Of a DNA stretch of 64,000 nucleotides, positions 1 through 11,500 are shown in pieces (positions within the stretch are counted from its first letter, which is position 1; each line of letters opens with the position of its first letter). Origin of the DNA: Nigrospora sphaerica. Lineage: Eukaryota; Ascomycota; Sordariomycetes; Amphisphaeriales; Apiosporaceae. A program made the position numbers and the translations under genes. The DNA is taken from the NCBI GenBank assembly GCA_018287875.1, contig JAGVVL010000001.1, positions 9,224,022 through 9,288,021 of the forward strand, written 5' to 3'. The notes beneath the pieces were generated by a model. It did not search any database. It was not told the DNA's origin and worked only from the letters and a program-made list of their open reading frames with translations.

Positions 1-1852
1 AACCCGCCGCGCTCTCGGGGCCAAGAATGACGGTCCTCACATAGGTATCGTAATCCGTGCCAAGAAGGTCGTCGAGAGCTTCCTGTGTGGCTCGGGCGTC
101 GCCTTTCTCGAGCTGCGGCTGGATTTTCCCATGGCGCGACACGACGACACGGTTTGCAAACTCGCGATGTTTCCGATACCGCGTAATGCTGTAGCCGTTC
201 TCGAACGTGACGCTGACGCAGCAATCCCGACCCGCATCGTCGTTGACGACGTCATTGACTGAGAGGCCTGCTCGCATACAGCGACCGAACTGACTCCAGA
301 CCAAAGCCTCGAAGATCGTGCTCTTTCCCGCGCCATTGGCCCCGATGACAAAGGCTAGTCCGTGAGGCAAGGCTTGGAAGTCCAGGGTGACGGTCTCGCG
401 GATGCCAAGAAAGTTGGTAATGGTTAGCGTCTGCAGCTTGGCATTGAAAACGTGCCTCGCATCTGTACCGGCTTCCGGCGCAACGGTGGCTGATGTAGTA
501 GGAGTTGCCGCTGAAGCCAAAACCTGGTTGTACCCCATGGAAAAGTCCCCGTCGGTCGAATGTTGAATCAAGGTATGTCCGATGCGGAGCAGCACGTCAC
601 GACGGTCTTCTAAAGTCTCGCCGAGTGTCAAGTTGGACAGGAACTGTTCGGCGAGGCCTGTAAAATCCAGAGGCTGAACCCGCTCGACCTGTTCGTCTGA
701 CACGCTCGCAGTCGCGGCAGGTTCGTCGACGTACCCGCAAGGGTCTTTCCGATCCGAGGCCGAGGTCTCTGGCGCCGCCGCCGCCTCGGTGTCTTGGGCC
801 GGCATGGTGGCACCCAGCCCTCGGATGATTTGGGGGTTGGCCGCGCTTCGAGACGGGGCCATGGGGTTCCAGTTCCGTACACTGCGGGTGCCCAGAGAGA
901 GTAGCGCGTCGCGTGCGGATGCGTGTTGGAACGTCGAGCGATGACCGAGCAGCATGACATCCTTGCCCTCCACGGCGGCCGGCTCGACGCGGCCGCGGAG
1001 GACATCGTCGATTGGGACCGTGATGAAATGGACGCCATGCGGGTTCAAAATGAGCTCATGGCTGAGAGTTTCGGGGTCCAGCAGCACGACTCCGCGCTTT
1101 TCGTCGCAGGCGTCGGACCAGGTCAACTGATGGGGTGCGCCGAGGTAGGTGACGCTCCCGTCAAGACGGGAGGCGTCATCGGCGGGGAGCTTCTTCCTGG
1201 CGTCCTGCAACATGGTCTGGTGGCTGTGGAAGTGGCCGGTAAAGGTTCTCGCCAAGGAAGCAAAGTTGGCGGGGCCGGTCAAGCCTCGGTAGGTGAAGGG
1301 AAAGTTGGTTTGGCCAAGCAGGGGATCGATGACATGGCGCTGCATGACGGCTTTGTGGAGGGCGAGGTGGGCAAAGCCGACGGTCTCGCGGGCGTCGGTG
1401 GGGTCGAGACGAGACACGGCGGCCGTCAGCTCCCGCTGGTCCTCGCGGAAGGGCAGGGTCAGCACGCGGCGGCCGTCCCAATCGTGCGTCGCCACATCGG
1501 CGTGAAGCGTGACAAAGGGGGCCAGGCGGCGCATATGCAAGGCATCGAGGGCCGAGGTGGCATACTCGCGCTTGTAAGCCAGGTCATGGTTGCCCAGGAT
1601 GACATTGACGTGCGGCACTTGGTCGCTCAACTGGCCCAGGAAGCGGTAGCAGGCCGACAACACTTGGGTGGACTGGGTGGTGCGGCTGGTGAGCAGGTCG
1701 CCGCAGATGACGACGCGGCGAATGTCGTAGCGCTGGGGCAACGAGGCAATCCACTGCGTCGTTTGCGTGATGCGGTCCAGGTCACGCGGGCGGAAGTGGA
1801 CGTCGCTGAGGAGCAGCCATCGTGCCGTCGACGACGCCAGGTTCGCGCGCAT
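1..1852 (-). CDS. SbcD-like metallophosphoesterase fused to SbcC/Rad50-like ATPase (3' end outside window)
   Basis: An uninterrupted minus-strand frame runs from ATG 1852-1850 off the left edge (617 codons visible). Residues 1-90 show the calcineurin-like phosphoesterase metal motifs: DVH (D17, H19), GDLL (D52) and GNHD (N88, H89), followed by a GHFHSH motif. After a low-complexity Ala/Thr-rich linker, the second half begins TLTITNFLGIRETVTLDF and carries a Walker A motif, GANGAGKST (residues 504-512), then FEALVWSQFGR and a Q-loop-like region, as in RecF/SbcC/Rad50/SMC amino-terminal ATPase halves. In bacteria and T4-like phages SbcD and SbcC are separate subunits of a DNA-end nuclease; here both are in one frame. 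The coiled coil and carboxy-terminal ATPase half would lie left of the window. Inferred role: DNA-end processing. What else: two genes misread as one is unlikely because no stop or intron is needed between the halves. Confidence 0.85.
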   Translation of the reverse strand, partial: MRANLASSTARWLLLSDVHFRPRDLDRITQTTQWIASLPQRYDIRRVVICGDLLTSRTTQSTQVLSACYRFLGQLSDQVPHVNVILGNHDLAYKREYATSALDALHMRRLAPFVTLHADVATHDWDGRRVLTLPFREDQRELTAAVSRLDPTDARETVGFAHLALHKAVMQRHVIDPLLGQTNFPFTYRGLTGPANFASLARTFTGHFHSHQTMLQDARKKLPADDASRLDGSVTYLGAPHQLTWSDACDEKRGVVLLDPETLSHELILNPHGVHFITVPIDDVLRGRVEPAAVEGKDVMLLGHRSTFQHASARDALLSLGTRSVRNWNPMAPSRSAANPQIIRGLGATMPAQDTEAAAAPETSASDRKDPCGYVDEPAATASVSDEQVERVQPLDFTGLAEQFLSNLTLGETLEDRRDVLLRIGHTLIQHSTDGDFSMGYNQVLASAATPTTSATVAPEAGTDARHVFNAKLQTLTITNFLGIRETVTLDFQALPHGLAFVIGANGAGKSTIFEALVWSQFGRCMRAGLSVNDVVNDDAGRDCCVSVTFENGYSITRYRKHREFANRVVVSRHGKIQPQLEKGDARATQEALDDLLGTDYDTYVRTVILGPESAAG

Positions 1853-2239
1853 TGATAGAGGAAACCCGGGGCGATGGCAGCGACGGAATGGGGAGTCGTG
1901 ACAAGCCCGTTTTGGTTGGCTGTGCCGTCATTGATTCCACGTGAAGATTCGGTGCAGAAATGTGCTGTGGCTCAGCATGGCTTGGTGCCGGATAGTGCTT
2001 GCCCGGTTACTGCCCACGCCGGTCGTGGTTATTCCTTCCCGCGTCCCCCACCCCCGCGTTTTAGAGCACTTGGGTACCCATAAGTGGTACCTAAGCTTGC
2101 CCCGGACGTAGGAAGTCAGCAAGTTCCCTGACGACCCTAGGTACTTTTACCTTGCCGTGCCACCGCGCTGATTATAATGAAAACCAGTATAATTGTTTCT
2201 GTCAATCGCTACTTCCATCCGTACAACGCTTTCATGACC
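1853..2239. other. Intergenic region, no gene seen
   Basis: This 387 bp gap holds the upstream region of the minus-strand fusion gene and the 3' flank of the dioxygenase gene. Only short ORFs are present and none resembles a protein. GGTACC/CCTAGG-type short motifs occur near 2070-2145. Confidence 0.6.
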
Positions 2240-3572
2240 CTACGCCTTAAAGGACGTCTCGTACGGCGGCTCCGCCTGCGGTGTGATGCGCGCCAGGTGC
2301 CTTCGCTGCCCGCTCTGCCAGTCGACCAGGGCCGAATGCTGGGTGACGCGGTTATCCCACACGACGACGGTGCCCTCCTCCCACTTTACGCGCGCCTGGA
2401 AATCCGCACCGTAGGCGAGGTGGTCGTACAGGAACTTGAGGAGGGCATCCGACTCCTCTTTTTTCATGCCCACGATGTCGCGCGTGACTGCGAAGGCGGC
2501 GTGTGAATAGGACTTCTTCGCCGTCTCCGGTCGGCGGGGGAAAGAGGGGGGGGGGGGGAGAGGGGGATGCATAGGTATGAGGTAGGTACCTAGGTACCTA
2601 GGTATGTGGGGAAAGAGGGCTGTACTCACATTGCGGATTCACGTAGAGGGCCTTCTCGCCCGTCACGGGATGCGTGCGCACGATGGGGTGCGCGTGGGTG
2701 ACGGGGGCGCGTCGCACGATGCCGCCGCGGGCCAGCGAGGCGGCGGCCTGTTCGTGCCCCGAGTGCGTCGCGCGGAGCCCGTGCAGACGCTCGCGGAAGA
2801 GCGGGCTCAGGCGGTTGTAGGCCTCGGCGGCGTTGACGAACAGCGTGTCGCCGCCCGCGTCGGGCTTGTCGAAGATGTACAGGAAGGTCGTGCCCGGCGG
2901 CTGCGCCTCGTACGACACGTCCGAGTGCCACGCCACCGAGCTCGTCCGCGTCGCGAAGAACTCTTCGGCGCTCTTGTCGCCCTCGCCGCGGTGCACCAGG
3001 TGGATTTCGGGGTAGCCCGCCGGCGCCCCCGACGCCGGGTGGCAGTGGTGCCGTCCGAAGTACGCGCCGAAGTCGAGCGCCTCTGGAATCGGCAGCTCCT
3101 TGAAGTCCTGGTCCCGGAACGCCACCACCTTGCGCTCCGCTACGAAGCGGGCCAGCTGATCCTTGCCCGCGTTGCTCAGTGAGCTGAGCTGGACGCCTCG
3201 GACTTCGGTTCCGATAGACGGCGTGAGGTCGCTTCTTCTCACTCCCTGGCCCAGGAGCTCGGGAAAGGACGGGTCGGCATCATTGCCGTGGTCGTAGTGC
3301 TCAAAGGGCTCGAGAGGGGGAAACTTCTGCTCGGGGTCCCATGTCGGGAGGTAGTGAGGGTACTGTGTTACGATCCCTACTGTCAGCATCCCCTCGTCCT
3401 CGGCTGTTCCGCCTCTGCTCCCGCACCGCCACATCCATACCTTGGCCCCGTTCTTACCCTCCTCCACCTCCTTCGAGTATTTTGTGGGGGAGAGCTCTTT
3501 GTAAGCACCGAATTGCTTGGGCGCCTGCAGCGTCAGCTGGGGCTCAACCAGTGTGGTCGTCGTTGATGACAT
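2240..3572 (-). CDS. TauD/TfdA-family Fe(II)/2-oxoglutarate-dependent dioxygenase (taurine dioxygenase-like)
   Basis: Three exons give a 370-residue protein: 3572-3441, 3362-2630 and 2487-2240. Intron 1 (3440-3363, 78 nt) is in frame and would be read through in a naive ORF; intron 2 (2629-2488, 142 nt) begins GTGAGT and ends GCAG. Splicing restores AKYPHYLPTWD and YVNPQFTR, both typical of fungal TauD proteins. The iron-binding triad is visible as WHSDVSYE (H and D) and VTQHSALVDW (distal H), with the 2-oxoglutarate-binding Arg in RRHLARIT. The family hydroxylates sulfonates such as taurine, or related substrates, in the cytosol, releasing sulfite; the exact substrate cannot be told. An alternative upstream ATG at 3632 adds 20 residues; the start at 3572 fits family length better. 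Confidence 0.88.
2536..2605. repeat. Poly-G tract and TACCTAGG-type repeat inside TauD intron 2
   Basis: A long G run lies near 2545-2557, and the 8-mer TAGGTACC is repeated about three times at 2580-2605. Both fall inside intron 2 of the TauD gene. Similar CTAGGTA words recur at 4485-4500 and 4600-4620. Confidence 0.7.
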
Positions 3573-3632
3573 GTTGCGTGCTGGGTCTTGTGTGGTGCTT
3601 GATATCGCTTGTCCCGGGGCCGATTGGGGCAT

Positions 3633-6600
3633 TTCCTCGCAGCGTTGGGGTCTTGCACCGCATTTATTTATATCCAGCCCTGCTCCCCTGTCCCCGATTC
3701 GATTCCGTCATAGTGCCACGCGTGCGGCATCGGGCCCGAGGCCGCCGCAGAACCATACCTATTAGCCGGGCCACCCATCAGTGCTCAAGCGTCGGTGCAA
3801 TTGCGACACGACTCGACACTGCCTCAAGTCTCCACAGGAATCTACCAGCAAATCGGGGCATGTCGACGATCCTATCATGCTCAGACGCCCAGCACGCCAT
3901 ATCAGCACATCAAGGCGTCGTACTCCTACCCCTCCTGGTTGTGGCGGGGTTGATAAGACGATGGCCGTGACGCATTGGCCGCCTCGACGGAATGTTGTTA
4001 TTGGAGTCGCAAAGCACGCCATGCGCGGATCCGGCCAACGGCACATGGCCGACGCGTTGTTGCCGACAAAGCTAAATCTCTTGCTCAAAAGCTGCCGGAT
4101 TAATCTTGACCTTCATATTCTCGACCCTCCTAGCATTCCATCCACCCGTGCCATAATTGGAACACATGGCTTACATTAATTAGCCCAAGCTGGGCTTGCC
4201 GAATAACGCAACCTTAGCCCAACCACGAGCCGTCGTGGAGTTGGCAAACATCGAAATGTATGAGCCTCTGTTGCTAAAAAGAATCCGTTCTGCGGCAAAT
4301 GTATCCACTTCAATTGTCAGCGTAGTGAAGCTATGATATCGCAGATACACTACCACCTGCCATCCACTCATCTCCGGCCATACGCGAGCAAGAAGAACAC
4401 TGATAGTACGAAATCCCTACTTGCTGCCACGTTGCTGCATATCGTGGCAACAATTATATGGGATACTGACGAGCCTCGATGATGTCGTACCTAGGTCGAG
4501 ACGATTGTGGCGCACGGAACAGGATGTATATACAAGAAAGCAGCTGCCGCATCTATGCATGAGCGAGAAGTGATCGGAGCTACGACACTGGACTTCTACC
4601 TACTTTCTAGGTAGGACTTCAAGTATCATGGCTCCTTCGGCTGCTGGAATTTCCATGGTACCCATGCGCAGAAGTTCAGCAGCAACTCACGGGAGGGATT
4701 TTCGAAGTCCTTCACTATCTAATCGCTTTTTTCTTCCCAAGCAACTTCTTCACCTACCCTTCGACACCCAAGTCCGTTCTTCCACATACGGAAAGGAACT
4801 GAACTCGAGGTAGGAAGGCCTTAAGGGACTTGTCTCTATTTTCTAAACAGAGCTAGGTAGATAGCATCAGTGATGTCTAGGTATCCTCTCTACCTCTCAG
4901 GTCCACCAGTCCTCTTTTATGCCCAAGTCTTCTAGCTCGGGCCGTCCCTCGGATCCTTCTGGAGACGCCAAAGTCCCACGCACAATCCAATGTGGCAGAT
5001 ATTGGTGGGTTTATGTCATCTGCCACATCCTTTGGGGTCGATTTCCCAAATGAGACACACCAAGCTCCCTTTTCGGTTTAGCAAACCATCTCTCGGTACC
5101 ACAGCTACCATTTTGCACCTGTTTTGAGTGATTACCTATGTCCTTATATTCTCTCTTAAATTAATATCCGTTCAGTGGAAGAGCAAGCGGAAAGTGCCCT
5201 CCTTCACATCAACCTGATGGATACTCTATTAAATGATTCTGCTGCGGCTATGGGTGATGACCGACACTCGCAGCAGGTACGGTATACATGGTGCGTACGA
5301 CGGTTCCGTCGTAATCCCTGCGCCGCTATGCGGGCCGCTTAGATCGAACGGTGGAACGTTCAATGTGGGCCCTTAAGTCTACCCCCCCTCCCCTTTAAGT
5401 GAGGGTGTTACCGCAAGTATTTTGAGCTGAACAGTAGGCAGTCTTAGTGGTGGGGGATATACGCGGGGGGGTCCCTCATTTTGGCAGAGCGGTTCGTACA
5501 GGTGCCATTAATACCACCGGTAGGCTTCCAAGGTGTCTAGAGGCGTGGGTACTTGAGCCATATTGGCAGCACGCAGGACCGAGACGAAATGACTAAGAAG
5601 GACCACTGACGTCGTCCGGCTCCGCAGCTTTTGGGCAGATGCGCATTCCGGAATAAATTCCGGCGCCCTCGCCGAGATCGAAACCCGTACCTTGTCATAA
5701 TAGCTTGGATATGAAATCGTTCTCGCAAACATCGCCCCTTGACGCGCCGTCTTGTCGGCAGCGCGACTCGGTACTAGACCGTAGCGCCAAGTCGGACGAA
5801 GATCGGAAGGCATAAGCCCAACTAGACCAAGATCTAGGGCACGTAATGCCCTGGGCAATCGAAAGTCGGCTACGCGGCTGGCCCACAAGCTGGCCAGGCA
5901 GGTCTGACTGGACAAGCATAGGGGTCGAGCCATGAGTGGAGGCTGAGTGAAGGATTGCCATGGTTGTTGTTATCGCGCTATCGCGTCGGGACCAGTGAGA
6001 ATTATCGAATTCGTCTAGAACACAAACCGGCCCTTCACCAGGCCAAATGTTTTCAACGGCCTCCCCACTAGGCGGCCGTGGGGCAGCGGGGGTGTGGGAG
6101 CTCTGGAAGGGGCGTCGGGTAGAGGTTATTGAGTGGATTCGTGATGCAGCACGGTTCTCACAACTGTCGATAGATATCGGCCGCTCCCCCCGTCTCTCTA
6201 GATACAAGCTACGGAGCCCGCGAGGCTCAGTTTTCGTTCAGAATGAGCCCATACTGCCCAGCCACGGGTCTGGATCGTGCCAAGCGGCTGAGACGCCCGC
6301 CCTGGGCTGAATAAGCTCGCAACCCCTGGGCCGGATCGGCTTCGGATGGACCTAGCAAGTCGGTCGTTCCGCAAACGAAACACGAGGGAAAAAAAGGTAG
6401 CGACGCCCTTTCGCAACCGGTAAAGCGATATTCCGGCGGGGAGACGACGGTACGGCCGTCCGATCCCCCGATCTGACTTGCCAAAGTACGCTAGGAAGAC
6501 CAGCGACCGGGCTCAAGACGGACGAAGCGACCTGCCACGCACTGCGTTGCACCCCCCTGCGAATTCCGCCCTTTTCAGCAGCGAACGGGTTGAGTCAGGA

Positions 6601-7156
6601 TGCGGCCAAGATGGGAGGCACTGGACTCAAGCTGTGCAATGGTCCATCGTACGGTCTTTAGCCTCTCGGCCAAGGCGACGGAGGGGCGGGCAGCTAATGC
6701 CGAAACAGTAAAGGGGCCACGCAGCCAAGTGAGCTATGCGTTTAAACTTTGGCTATCCTTCAGCCTTACCCCAGTCAGTGCCAGTCCAACCGGTTCTGGG
6801 GCAGGATTTTCACGTCGGGCCCAGAGTCCCGATACGACTCCCGTCCAGCGACCGCTGTGCCCATATGATGCAACATGACGCTCGGGACTTCTCTCCGACC
6901 GTGGCGGGTGTGCCCACCGAATGACTCGATCCCTTTTGTACGATCCCGTCGACACGAGGGGTTGGGCAACTAACGGTGAGGTCGGGCAGGACCCCAATTG
7001 AGCGAAACAAGGCTTCGGCTCCGTCGCATCCCATAAGAATTCAGGCCCTGCCAAGTCCCGGCCCCTTCCCTCCATTCTGACCTCTTGGCCCCCCGCTCTT
7101 GTGGTTGATCTCGCGGTCCCGGCCCCCAACCAGATCCAACGCCCTCACAGACCATC
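3633..7156. other. 3.5 kb without a recognisable gene
   Basis: Many ORFs of 60-170 codons exist on both strands, mostly in GC-rich 5500-7150, but none has recognisable domains, signal peptides or fungal splice patterns. The stretch should hold the promoter of the TauD gene (left end, reading left) and of the membrane protein gene (right end). Nothing here shows RIP-like decay. An untranslated RNA is possible but nothing in the sequence shows it. Confidence 0.5.
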
Positions 7157-8182
7157 ATGACGGGCGAGACGGGAGCAATCATCGACACCGTGCCCCTATC
7201 GCGGGCCATGCTGATGGCCAGCTTCCTGGCCGTCGCCTGCTACAACTCGGTGGAGATTCTCATCGCCACTCTCGGCACCTTCAAGCGCCGTCGCGGCCTC
7301 TACTTTTGGAGCCTCATCGCGGCAACGGTCGGCATACCCGTCCACGCCATCGCCTCGGTCCTGCGCTACTTCGCCCTCGCGCCCAACGTGCCCATGGCCG
7401 TTTTCGTCGACCTCGGCTGGTATCTTATGGTGACGGGCCAGTCCCTTGTGCTGTATTCGCGGCTGCACCTCGTCATGGGCGACATTCGTAAGCTGCGCTG
7501 GGTCTTCGCTATGATCGTTGCCACCTTCTCCCTCATGCAACTGCCGACGTCGGCCCTATTCCTCGCCTCCAACGTGCGGCCCGACGATGGCGGCGTGCTC
7601 CGCGCCTTCCAGATCTTCGAGCACACGCAGCTGGCCTGCTTCGCCGTTCAAGAGACGGTCCTGTCTGGCCTCTACGTCTGGGAGGCCTCGAAGCTGCTGA
7701 ACCGGCTCAAGATCACCAAGGGCGTGCGCGTCCGCACCGTCTTCCGCGAGCTCGTCGCCCTCTTCGTCGTCGTCGTTGCCTTTGACGTCACCCTCCTGTC
7801 GACCGAGTACGCCGGCTACTTTGACATCGAAACCACCTACAAGCCCGTCGTCTACGGCATCAAGCTCAAGGTCGAGATGATCGTCCTCAATCACCTCGTC
7901 ACCCTCGTGCGCTCCGGCACCTGCAGCTGCCAGGACTTCGCCACCGACGAGTACACCCTCGGAACCAACGCCCAGTCCATGCTGCAGTCGTCCGACCAGC
8001 ACCCGCTGCAGCTCGTCCACTCGGCCAGTGCCCAGGACGTTATTTATCAGGGCCGCCCCCGAAAGCAGAGTCAACAGGGACCCCCCCCGGCGGGCGCGAC
8101 GTTCCTGGCCCGGCCTGAAAGCATATTTCAGGGGAGAGTAAGGAAAACGGGGAAGCATGCTCGTTCTATGAGTTTCAGCTGA
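7157..8182 (+). CDS. Fungal integral membrane protein (DUF7703-like, about seven helices)
   Basis: A single-exon 341-residue protein. At least six hydrophobic segments follow one another: residues about 15-37, 50-72, 78-98, 112-134, 155-175, 195-215, with a further weaker one at about 235-250. The amino end (YNSVEILIATLGTFKRRRG, then LYFWSLIAATVGIPVHA) matches the conserved start of the fungal-specific DUF7703 family of plasma-membrane-type proteins of unknown function. The carboxy tail (about residue 260 on) is hydrophilic with basic clusters and a Cys-x-Cys (CSCQD), as expected for a cytosolic tail. The ATG at 7157 sits in a good fungal context (ACCATCATG). No ligand or partner can be named; a receptor-like role would be pure inference. 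Confidence 0.82.
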   Translation: MTGETGAIIDTVPLSRAMLMASFLAVACYNSVEILIATLGTFKRRRGLYFWSLIAATVGIPVHAIASVLRYFALAPNVPMAVFVDLGWYLMVTGQSLVLYSRLHLVMGDIRKLRWVFAMIVATFSLMQLPTSALFLASNVRPDDGGVLRAFQIFEHTQLACFAVQETVLSGLYVWEASKLLNRLKITKGVRVRTVFRELVALFVVVVAFDVTLLSTEYAGYFDIETTYKPVVYGIKLKVEMIVLNHLVTLVRSGTCSCQDFATDEYTLGTNAQSMLQSSDQHPLQLVHSASAQDVIYQGRPRKQSQQGPPPAGATFLARPESIFQGRVRKTGKHARSMSFS

Positions 8183-8569
8183 CATTTGCCCCCTACTTGC
8201 TTAAGTAGACAAAATAAAAAACTTAAACAAGCCTAATCGCCCCAATAACAATGCCAAATGATTACCGTGGCCGTGAGCGAAAAGGATAAAGGGGACAGAA
8301 AGCTATGGGAGAATCTTGACAGCATCGCCAAGATAAGGGCAAGGTGGAACTGGATCTTAAGGTCATTCCACCTAGCACTTCAGAGTTCATTCCCCGGGCA
8401 TCAAGCGAAGGGTTCAATGCTTTTGGGGCACAATGAGGTTGGTAATTCTTGTTGAGAGGGTCGTGGTCCATTTGGATGTTGATCGTCTTATCGCAGTATT
8501 CCTTCCTCGCACTGCCACACGAATACTGCCACAACATTACCCACCCGGTGGCTTGACCGTGGCTGGAAA
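8183..8569. other. Intergenic region before the LINE
   Basis: No gene seen. AT-rich sequence just after the stop (AATAAAA near 8212-8217) is a plausible 3' processing region for the membrane protein gene. Confidence 0.5.
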
Positions 8570-8581
8570 TTTTCGACCATA
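8570..8581. repeat. Target-site duplication of the LINE (3' side)
   Basis: TTTTCGACCATA is identical to 13035-13046. The last base may belong to the AAT tail, so the duplication is 11 or 12 bp. Confidence 0.7.
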
Positions 8582-11500
8582 TTATTATTATTCTTACACC
8601 TAGCGACCTATTTAGGTCATGAGGACCCCCTGCGCATCTTGGCCTAGGAAAACCGTTCCGGGCTAACGTCCGGCCGGGTAAAAAACTTAGGTTCCGCTGC
8701 GTCGTACCGCTTCTATCTACTCTTTAACCTGCCATACCGAGATCGGGCTTAGCGCGCCCGCTTCCTAGCTGATAAGTTGATTTGCTAGCTGGAACATATC
8801 CAGCCTTCCGGAGCGGAGTAGCTATCTCGCGATAATTCCTGCTTTTCCTAGGGTGTCGAGTATCTTATCTATGTTTATTCGTCCTCTTATAGCTTAAACG
8901 AGATACTCTCGTCTTTCTCTTTCTTGTGGGCAAAAAACAAGGATATACCAGACGGTCTCCTTACCCTGACTGCAGACATACTAGGGGCTGTCGAAGCCTG
9001 GGACCCTACGTTTAAAAAGGAAGTCTCGTAGCCTAATTTTGCTAATCCTTGCTTAAACAAAGATAGAGCTCTCGGCTTTATAGAGTCCTTTATAAAGCTT
9101 AAGGACGTGTTTATCTAGCGGTATCTTAGTTGCTGCTAGGGTTCGTGCTATTCGATTTTGCTACGCTTATTACTATCTTTAAAGCTAGTCTCTCTCCTTA
9201 GCCTTATATACGGAGTCTTTAGCTAGCTATTTGTTTAGCCACCTTTTGTAATCGGGAGCGTCGGGGCTTTTTAGTTTACATTAGCAAGTCGGTCTTGTTA
9301 GGATCTATCTAGCTGCGTTATCGTATCTCGCTTAGATAAGTGATGCGATATGCGGCTGTTAAAGCCTCTCTTCCGATGCCGTCACCTTTCTATTAAGCCA
9401 CGTGTTTAAGGGGGATACGTAAGCTTCTGTTTCTAGTACTGCAGTGGCCGTGGCTTTGAAAGCATCTATAACCTTTCGAAGGCACTCTATTTAAACGTTG
9501 TTAAGTGCCTTAGCTCTATATTTTGAGATCTGGCGTTGCCACTCTAAAGCTCCATAGCTTATCGTAGACTATACGACAGCTATATAGACTTAGCGGGCTT
9601 GCTAGAGAGACGCGCCCTATATCGAGCTGGCTATCCGGTTTAGGGCATAGACCTGCATCGCTATCTTCTTCGATATCAACTGGATATAGACGTCCTAGCG
9701 GAGATGTTTATTTATCTGGATGCCAAGGACGCGGCAGGAGTCTTCTAGTTTGATTTCGTGACCTTCTAAAGCTATCTTCGTGTTCGGACCTTTCTATCTT
9801 CAAGAGAAGTGGACTAGGTGATATTTCTAGACTGCGAAGGTTATACCGTAGCTAACTACCTATTCTTTATAGATCCTGTAAATAGCTTCCAGCTGCTTGC
9901 AAGTTTGCTTAGGGTTTAAACTAAAGCTTATAAGGTTCGTGTTATCTATAAAGGCTATAGTAGCTATCCTTAGTACAGCGTAGAGAGTCTTATAAAGACC
10001 AGCTGTATAAAGATAAAAAGAGGATAGACGATAAGGGTGAGCTTTATAAGACGCCTGCTAAGACTAAGATCTCGTCCGATTCCTAGCTGTCGAAGAATAG
10101 TGTTATAGATCGGTTAAATAGGAAGCTTTGGATCTAGCTAATAGTCTATATAAGGACCCTTAGTATATATAGGTTAATAAAGAGCCTTCTATAGTCGACA
10201 AAGTCGAAAGCGCCTGAGATATCCAGTGATAAAAAGGTTGCTGCGCCTTTATACTTCTAAGCTATACAGACTAGGTCCGTTAGCAGCTATAAGGCCGTTT
10301 TTATAGAGCGGCCCTTTCGGTTCCCTATTTATTCGTTTAGGAGCAGCCTGTTCTTCTCGGCAAAGTTAGCTAGCTGTTACGTTAGCAGGCTCTTGATTAC
10401 TTTCCCTATAATGTTAAGTAGGGCGATAGGTCTCTATCCGCCGGCTTAGTAGTACTCTCTTAGCTACTTTCCTGGTTTCCGGAGGATAACGGTCACTGCT
10501 TTACAGAACGCTGTTAAGTAGTATCCTATACGCCAATATGCTTCCGCTAGGGAGGCTAAGGCTTAGAAGAGGGGCTTTCTTAAGCGTTTAAAGAATCCGT
10601 TTAGAAGCTAGTTTAACCTAGGCGCCTTCCATTGGCTTACTTTAGTGAGGACGTCTTAGACTTATTTTGCTATCACCTTGTTGTCTATATCGAGAGGCGC
10701 TATAAGCCGGTGTACTATTCGGAAGCCAGTGTACATAGCTTTAAGGAGGGGATAGAACCTCTCTTAAAAGGCCTCTGTTTTCTCTTTCTAGGTCGTTGCT
10801 TCGCTACGCGGTATATAGAGCGTAGGGACTGCTAGGTGTAACGGCTATGCTGCTCCTTCCATTCTCGCCTATCTTGCAATATTCCAGACACTAGCTGGCT
10901 GACTAGAAGCCTTATAGAGTATATATCTCTAGGACGCTATCTTAGTTTCTCGGATCGTTTTCTTTTTCGCAAGGGATGCTTACCGAAGGGCTTGCTAAAT
11001 TGCGTCTGTCTTATCGGATAGCTATACTCGCTAAGCTCGTCTCTCCTCCTTTATAGCTCTTTTTATATTGTGGTTCTACTAAGCCTTGCCTCTCCCCTTA
11101 AAGTGGCGGAGGGAGGCAACCAGGTCGGCTATTCGAGTTAGCTCCTTATTTAACGTCTCGGTATAGCTATCGATTTCTTCTAGTGTCTCGAGTTACCCTA
11201 GCTATAGTCGGTACGCCGCTTCTACTTTTATCTAGTTATAGTTAGCTGTTTTCTAACTACGTTGTGGTCTATTTTAGCATTCTATATAAAGTCTAGCTAT
11301 ATGTATCACCTAAGGGAGGTGATCGGATTCTATATATAGTGCGTATTTATTATAAGCGACCTAGAGATTATCTATAGCCTAAGCTAAGTCGATTATAAAG
11401 TCTGCGTATCCTTTTTATATCTACATCAGTGTTTTAAGGGGTATAATTAGCTGGTGTCTTCAGGATTCCACTAGTTAGAGTAGCTTGTTAGCTGCCTTAT

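Noticed and set aside
923..1855. 310-codon plus-strand ORF
   Set aside because: Exact antisense shadow of the phosphoesterase domain; Gly/Val/Ala-rich with no family features.
2604..3182. 192-codon plus-strand ORF
   Set aside because: Arg/Val-rich shadow of the TauD coding exon.
5508..6207. Overlapping minus ORFs of 141 and 170 codons
   Set aside because: No domain, signal peptide or splice pattern; GC-rich sequence yields such ORFs by chance. Kept only as part of the gene-free interval.
7556..8185. 209-codon minus ORF
   Set aside because: Antisense of the membrane protein gene; Gly/Glu/Asp-rich shadow composition.
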